DNA of 7,891 bases from Deltaproteobacteria bacterium (GTDB lineage Bacteria > Desulfobacterota > Desulfobacteria > Desulfobacterales > JAFDHS01), in contig JAFDHS010000046.1 in NCBI GenBank assembly GCA_019308655.1, forward strand, positions 1 to 7,891, given 5' to 3'. A model generated the notes under the pieces. It did no database searches. It saw only the letters and a list, made by a program, of their open reading frames with translations, and was not told the DNA's origin. This document shows, one piece after another, positions 5,455 through 7,891 of this stretch (within the stretch, counting starts at the first letter, position 1; each line of letters starts with the position of its first letter). The position numbers and the translations under genes were made by a program.

Positions 5455-6725
5455 TACGGTTTTTGTTGAAAGGGTTGATTCGGGACCGTTCCAGAAGCCT
5501 TTCACCGGTACTGATCGTGGCGGCAGGCGCCTTCCTCTGCGTCTTTCTCTACGGCTGGATCAAGGGGGCAATGGATGATCTGATCAGTTCCACCGCCAGA
5601 TTCGATACAGGCCATGTAAAGATCATGACCCGGGCATATAACAATCTGTCGGACCAGATGCCCAACGACTTGGCTCTCCTGGGAGTCGGCAAACTCATGG
5701 ACGATCTGAGAGCAAGCGAAAAAGGCATAACATGGATGCCGCGAATCCGCTTCGGCGGACTTCTTGACATCCCCGACGAAAAGGGGGAAACGCGGGAGCA
5801 GGCCCCGGTTGCGGGACTGGCTGTCGACCTGCTGGGCCCTGATTCGCCGGAGCCGGAAATACTCAACCTCAAAAACGCCCTTGTCCGCGGCAAGCTTTTT
5901 CAAAAGGCGGGCGATATTCTGATCAGCGAAGCGTTTGCCCATAGACTGGGAGTAAAGATCGGGGAGACAGCTACTTTGATCGGCTCCACCATGAACGGTG
6001 GATTGGCGATGCACAATTTCACCGTTGCCGGAACCGTCCGGTTCGGCATTGCGGCCCTGGACAGGGGGGCTGTCATTGCCGATATCGAAGACGTTCGTTT
6101 TGCCCTTGACATGGCAGATGGCGCAGGAGAGATCGTCGGCTATTCAAAGGAGATGCATTATGATAATAATGCCATGACAGCATTGACAAAACAGTTTAAC
6201 AAAAGATTTGAGCAAGACAAGGATGAATTTGCTCCGATTATGCTTTCACTTGTAGATCAGTACGGGCTCAGAGAATATCTCGATCTGGCCAATACCTTCG
6301 GAGCAATCATCGTGACCATTTTTGTGATGGCCATGTCGATCGTCTTATGGAATTCCGGGCTTATGAACGGCCTTCGGCGTTACGGCGAAATCGGGGTCCG
6401 TCTCGCCTTGGGTGAACCCAAAGGAACCATCTACCGCAGAATGATCTTAGAGTCGATCATCACCGGGTTTATCGGATCATTGCTGGGGACACTGGCAGGG
6501 CTGGCCATCACCTATTATCTCCAGTACGTGGGGATCGATTTCGGCAACCTGATGCAAAAATCGACAATTCTGATGTCGAACGTCATCCGAACACGGGTAA
6601 CCGGGTGGAGCTACGTCATCGGTTTCATCCCCGGTCTGGGCGCCTCGGTAATCGGAACGATGTTCGCCGGAATCGGTATCTACAGGAGGCAGACATCACA
6701 ACTGTTCAAGGAGCTGGAAGCATGA
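5451..6725 (+). CDS. FtsX/MacB-type ABC permease, subunit 2
   Basis: A 424-residue inner-membrane protein of the same fold as the preceding one but clearly divergent. It has an N-terminal helix near 18-38 (VLIVAAGAFLCVFLYGW), a periplasmic domain of about 240 residues, then helices near 284-306, 332-357 and 386-411. The coupling segment is RRYGEIGVRLALGEPKG (309-325), and the C-terminus is IYRRQTSQLFKELEA. It starts at the ATGA overlap with subunit 1 (4 bases), with AAGGGG about ten bases upstream, and ends in another ATGA overlap with the next gene. The paired, non-identical permeases resemble LolC/LolE in arrangement; MacB, by contrast, is a fused ATPase-permease homodimer. Confidence 0.9.
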   Translation: MIRFLLKGLIRDRSRSLSPVLIVAAGAFLCVFLYGWIKGAMDDLISSTARFDTGHVKIMTRAYNNLSDQMPNDLALLGVGKLMDDLRASEKGITWMPRIRFGGLLDIPDEKGETREQAPVAGLAVDLLGPDSPEPEILNLKNALVRGKLFQKAGDILISEAFAHRLGVKIGETATLIGSTMNGGLAMHNFTVAGTVRFGIAALDRGAVIADIEDVRFALDMADGAGEIVGYSKEMHYDNNAMTALTKQFNKRFEQDKDEFAPIMLSLVDQYGLREYLDLANTFGAIIVTIFVMAMSIVLWNSGLMNGLRRYGEIGVRLALGEPKGTIYRRMILESIITGFIGSLLGTLAGLAITYYLQYVGIDFGNLMQKSTILMSNVIRTRVTGWSYVIGFIPGLGASVIGTMFAGIGIYRRQTSQLFKELEA

Positions 6726-7459
6726 AAAGGATCATAATTTTTGTACTGCTGATATCCGCCGGGTCCCTGCACGCCGAAGAGCTGACCGGAAAAGCTATCC
6801 TGGAGAGGGTAGACGGCAACATGGTTGCCAGGAACCGGCGGGTGACCAGCACCATGATCATTGAGGGACGGCGGGGCACGCGTACATTGCAGGCCCGATC
6901 GTGGGTACAGGGTGTGGAAAAGGCCTTTACCGAATACCTCTCCCCCCCTCGTGAGAAAGGGACAAAAATGCTGAAATTGCAAGATCAGCTCTGGATCTAC
7001 TCGCCTGCAACGGACCGGACGATAAAGATCGCCGGTCACATGCTAAGACGGTCGCTCATGGGGTCCGACGTGTCCTATGAAGACTACATGGAAGACCCGA
7101 AGTTGAGTAATATCTATGATGCAAAGCTGGTTGGGGTGGAGCGTGTTCAGGGGCGAGACTGTTATCTCCTGGACCTGACGGCCAAAAAAGAGAATGTGGC
7201 CTATTACAGGCGGAAAATCTGGATCGATAAGGATAGGTACCTTCCTCTTCAGGAAAACCGCTTTGCCAAAAGGGGCAACCTGCTGAAGACGTTTGTGATC
7301 AATGAGGTGTTTAAAATAGAGGACCGCTGGTATCCGAAGAAGATGACCTTCAAAGATGTGATGCTCAAAGGATCAGGAACGAAATTTATCATCGATTCCG
7401 TCGAGTTCGATGTAGAAATACCCAAATATGTATTCTCCAAGGCATCTCTGAGAAGATAA
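6722..7459 (+). CDS. LolA-like periplasmic protein (outer membrane lipoprotein-sorting family)
   Basis: A 245-residue exported protein. The signal peptide is KRIIIFVLLISAGSLHA with likely cleavage after residue 18. There is no lipobox cysteine, so the product should be soluble in the periplasm. The mature part is beta-rich and carries the MGSDVSYEDY block (113-122), characteristic of the family annotated as outer membrane lipoprotein-sorting protein (recalled as PF17131, a relative of LolA). Related folds bind lipids or lipoprotein acyl chains in a hydrophobic half-barrel. I chose ATG at 6722 because it gives the signal peptide, has GGAG about eight bases upstream and makes an ATGA overlap with permease 2; an earlier in-frame ATG at 6605 lies deep inside permease 2. 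It is probably the carrier that takes cargo from the permeases towards the outer membrane. Confidence 0.88.
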   Translation: MKRIIIFVLLISAGSLHAEELTGKAILERVDGNMVARNRRVTSTMIIEGRRGTRTLQARSWVQGVEKAFTEYLSPPREKGTKMLKLQDQLWIYSPATDRTIKIAGHMLRRSLMGSDVSYEDYMEDPKLSNIYDAKLVGVERVQGRDCYLLDLTAKKENVAYYRRKIWIDKDRYLPLQENRFAKRGNLLKTFVINEVFKIEDRWYPKKMTFKDVMLKGSGTKFIIDSVEFDVEIPKYVFSKASLRR

Positions 7460-7518
7460 GTTGTGAAAGCATTATGGCTCTGTTACTTTGTGGTTAACAA
7501 GCACATTCTTGTGAGAAA

Positions 7519-7891
7519 TCAGTCCCACACTTCGATACGTTCCACTTTTTGAAACGCAAACGGCAACTTGCGGCCTCGTCTCCCACGCTTATTCAAGTAA
7601 TGATCCAAATCTTTGCCTTTCAGCGCCTTGTGTCGCTGACCGGCATGCAGGACCAACGTGGATTCCAAGCCCAGCACGGCGGCTCCGATAACATATTCTT
7701 CACGATCAGCCGCTTTGGCTGAAAGTATGTTAATCATTTTCAATCCCTTCCCTTTACTTAACAAGGGCAATTCCGATAATGAGAATACCATTAAACAGCC
7801 GGTATTGGTGGCAACTGCCAGTCTCTCGGTCTCGGGATCCGTCACCTTTAGCGGTTGTAGCACCTTAGCCCCTTTGGGCACACTAACCACG
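7519..7891 (-). CDS. parC: DNA topoisomerase IV subunit A, C-terminal end (partial)
   Basis: The last 124 codons of a gene that enters from the right edge and ends at TGA 7521-7519. The fragment is the C-terminal beta-propeller domain, which wraps DNA and sets substrate preference of the type II topoisomerase. Seen: GCLMVFSLSELPLLSKGKGLKMINI, the KAADREEYVIGAAVL blade strand, LVLHAGQRHKALKGKDL, and the end RGRRGRKLPFAFQKVERIEVWD (as KLPFAFQKVERIEV). This tail closely follows the E. coli ParC ending (ERGRRGTLMRG-QRIDRVEI type). No GyrA-box is visible, which argues against GyrA. It is convergent with the ABC operon across a 59-base gap in which I see no strong terminator stem. The first codons in the window are internal, not a start. 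Confidence 0.87.
   Translation of the reverse strand, partial: VVSVPKGAKVLQPLKVTDPETERLAVATNTGCLMVFSLSELPLLSKGKGLKMINILSAKAADREEYVIGAAVLGLESTLVLHAGQRHKALKGKDLDHYLNKRGRRGRKLPFAFQKVERIEVWD

Noticed and set aside
6605..6721. N-terminal extension of the LolA-like protein from the ATG at 6605
   Set aside because: It would overlap permease 2 by 121 bases and bury the signal peptide; ATG 6722 has a ribosome site and a signal sequence.
7460..7518. Bidirectional terminator between the operon and parC
   Set aside because: Only a four-base-pair CACA/TGTG stem is visible, with no GC-rich stem or T-tract on either side.

Overview
The window is a Gram-negative bacterial chromosome fragment. It encodes two exported proteins, an outer-membrane-type beta-barrel, an ABC transport operon with a LolA-like periplasmic partner, a glycogen synthase and the C-terminus of a ParC-type topoisomerase. 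The ParC tail and the style of the intergenic repeats fit Pseudomonadota or Desulfobacterota; I cannot name a genus. Coding regions are of moderate GC. The two long spacers (1690-2166 and 3277-3580) are clearly AT-rich. Layout: (1) 1-1689, minus strand: a small MJ1316/DUF504-domain gene followed by a glycogen synthase that stays open to the left edge. (2) 1690-2166: a divergent spacer with a good match to a sigma-54 -24/-12 promoter facing right. (3) 2167-3276, plus strand: an exported beta-barrel protein. (4) 3277-3580: a spacer mostly filled by a two-layer inverted-repeat element of about 217 bp with no coding capacity. (5) 3581-7459, plus strand: four overlapping genes encoding an ATPase, two different FtsX/MacB-fold permeases and a LolA-like periplasmic protein. 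(6) 7519-7891, minus strand: the 3' end of parC, convergent with the operon. The four operon genes probably form one machine. The ATPase powers a permease heterodimer in the inner membrane, and the LolA-like protein could carry a lipid or lipoprotein across the periplasm. The upstream beta-barrel could be the outer-membrane partner, but that is inferred only from adjacency and shared direction. The set resembles LolCDE-LolA in logic but has no LolB-like lipoprotein, and no MacA-like adaptor as in MacAB-TolC. The least ordinary items are the nested repeat element between the barrel and the operon, the sigma-54-type promoter, an exact 15-bp in-frame duplication inside glgA, and the free-standing RNA-end-recognition domain next to glgA. 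I saw no tRNA, rRNA, CRISPR array, transposase or prophage gene, and no clear new defence system.
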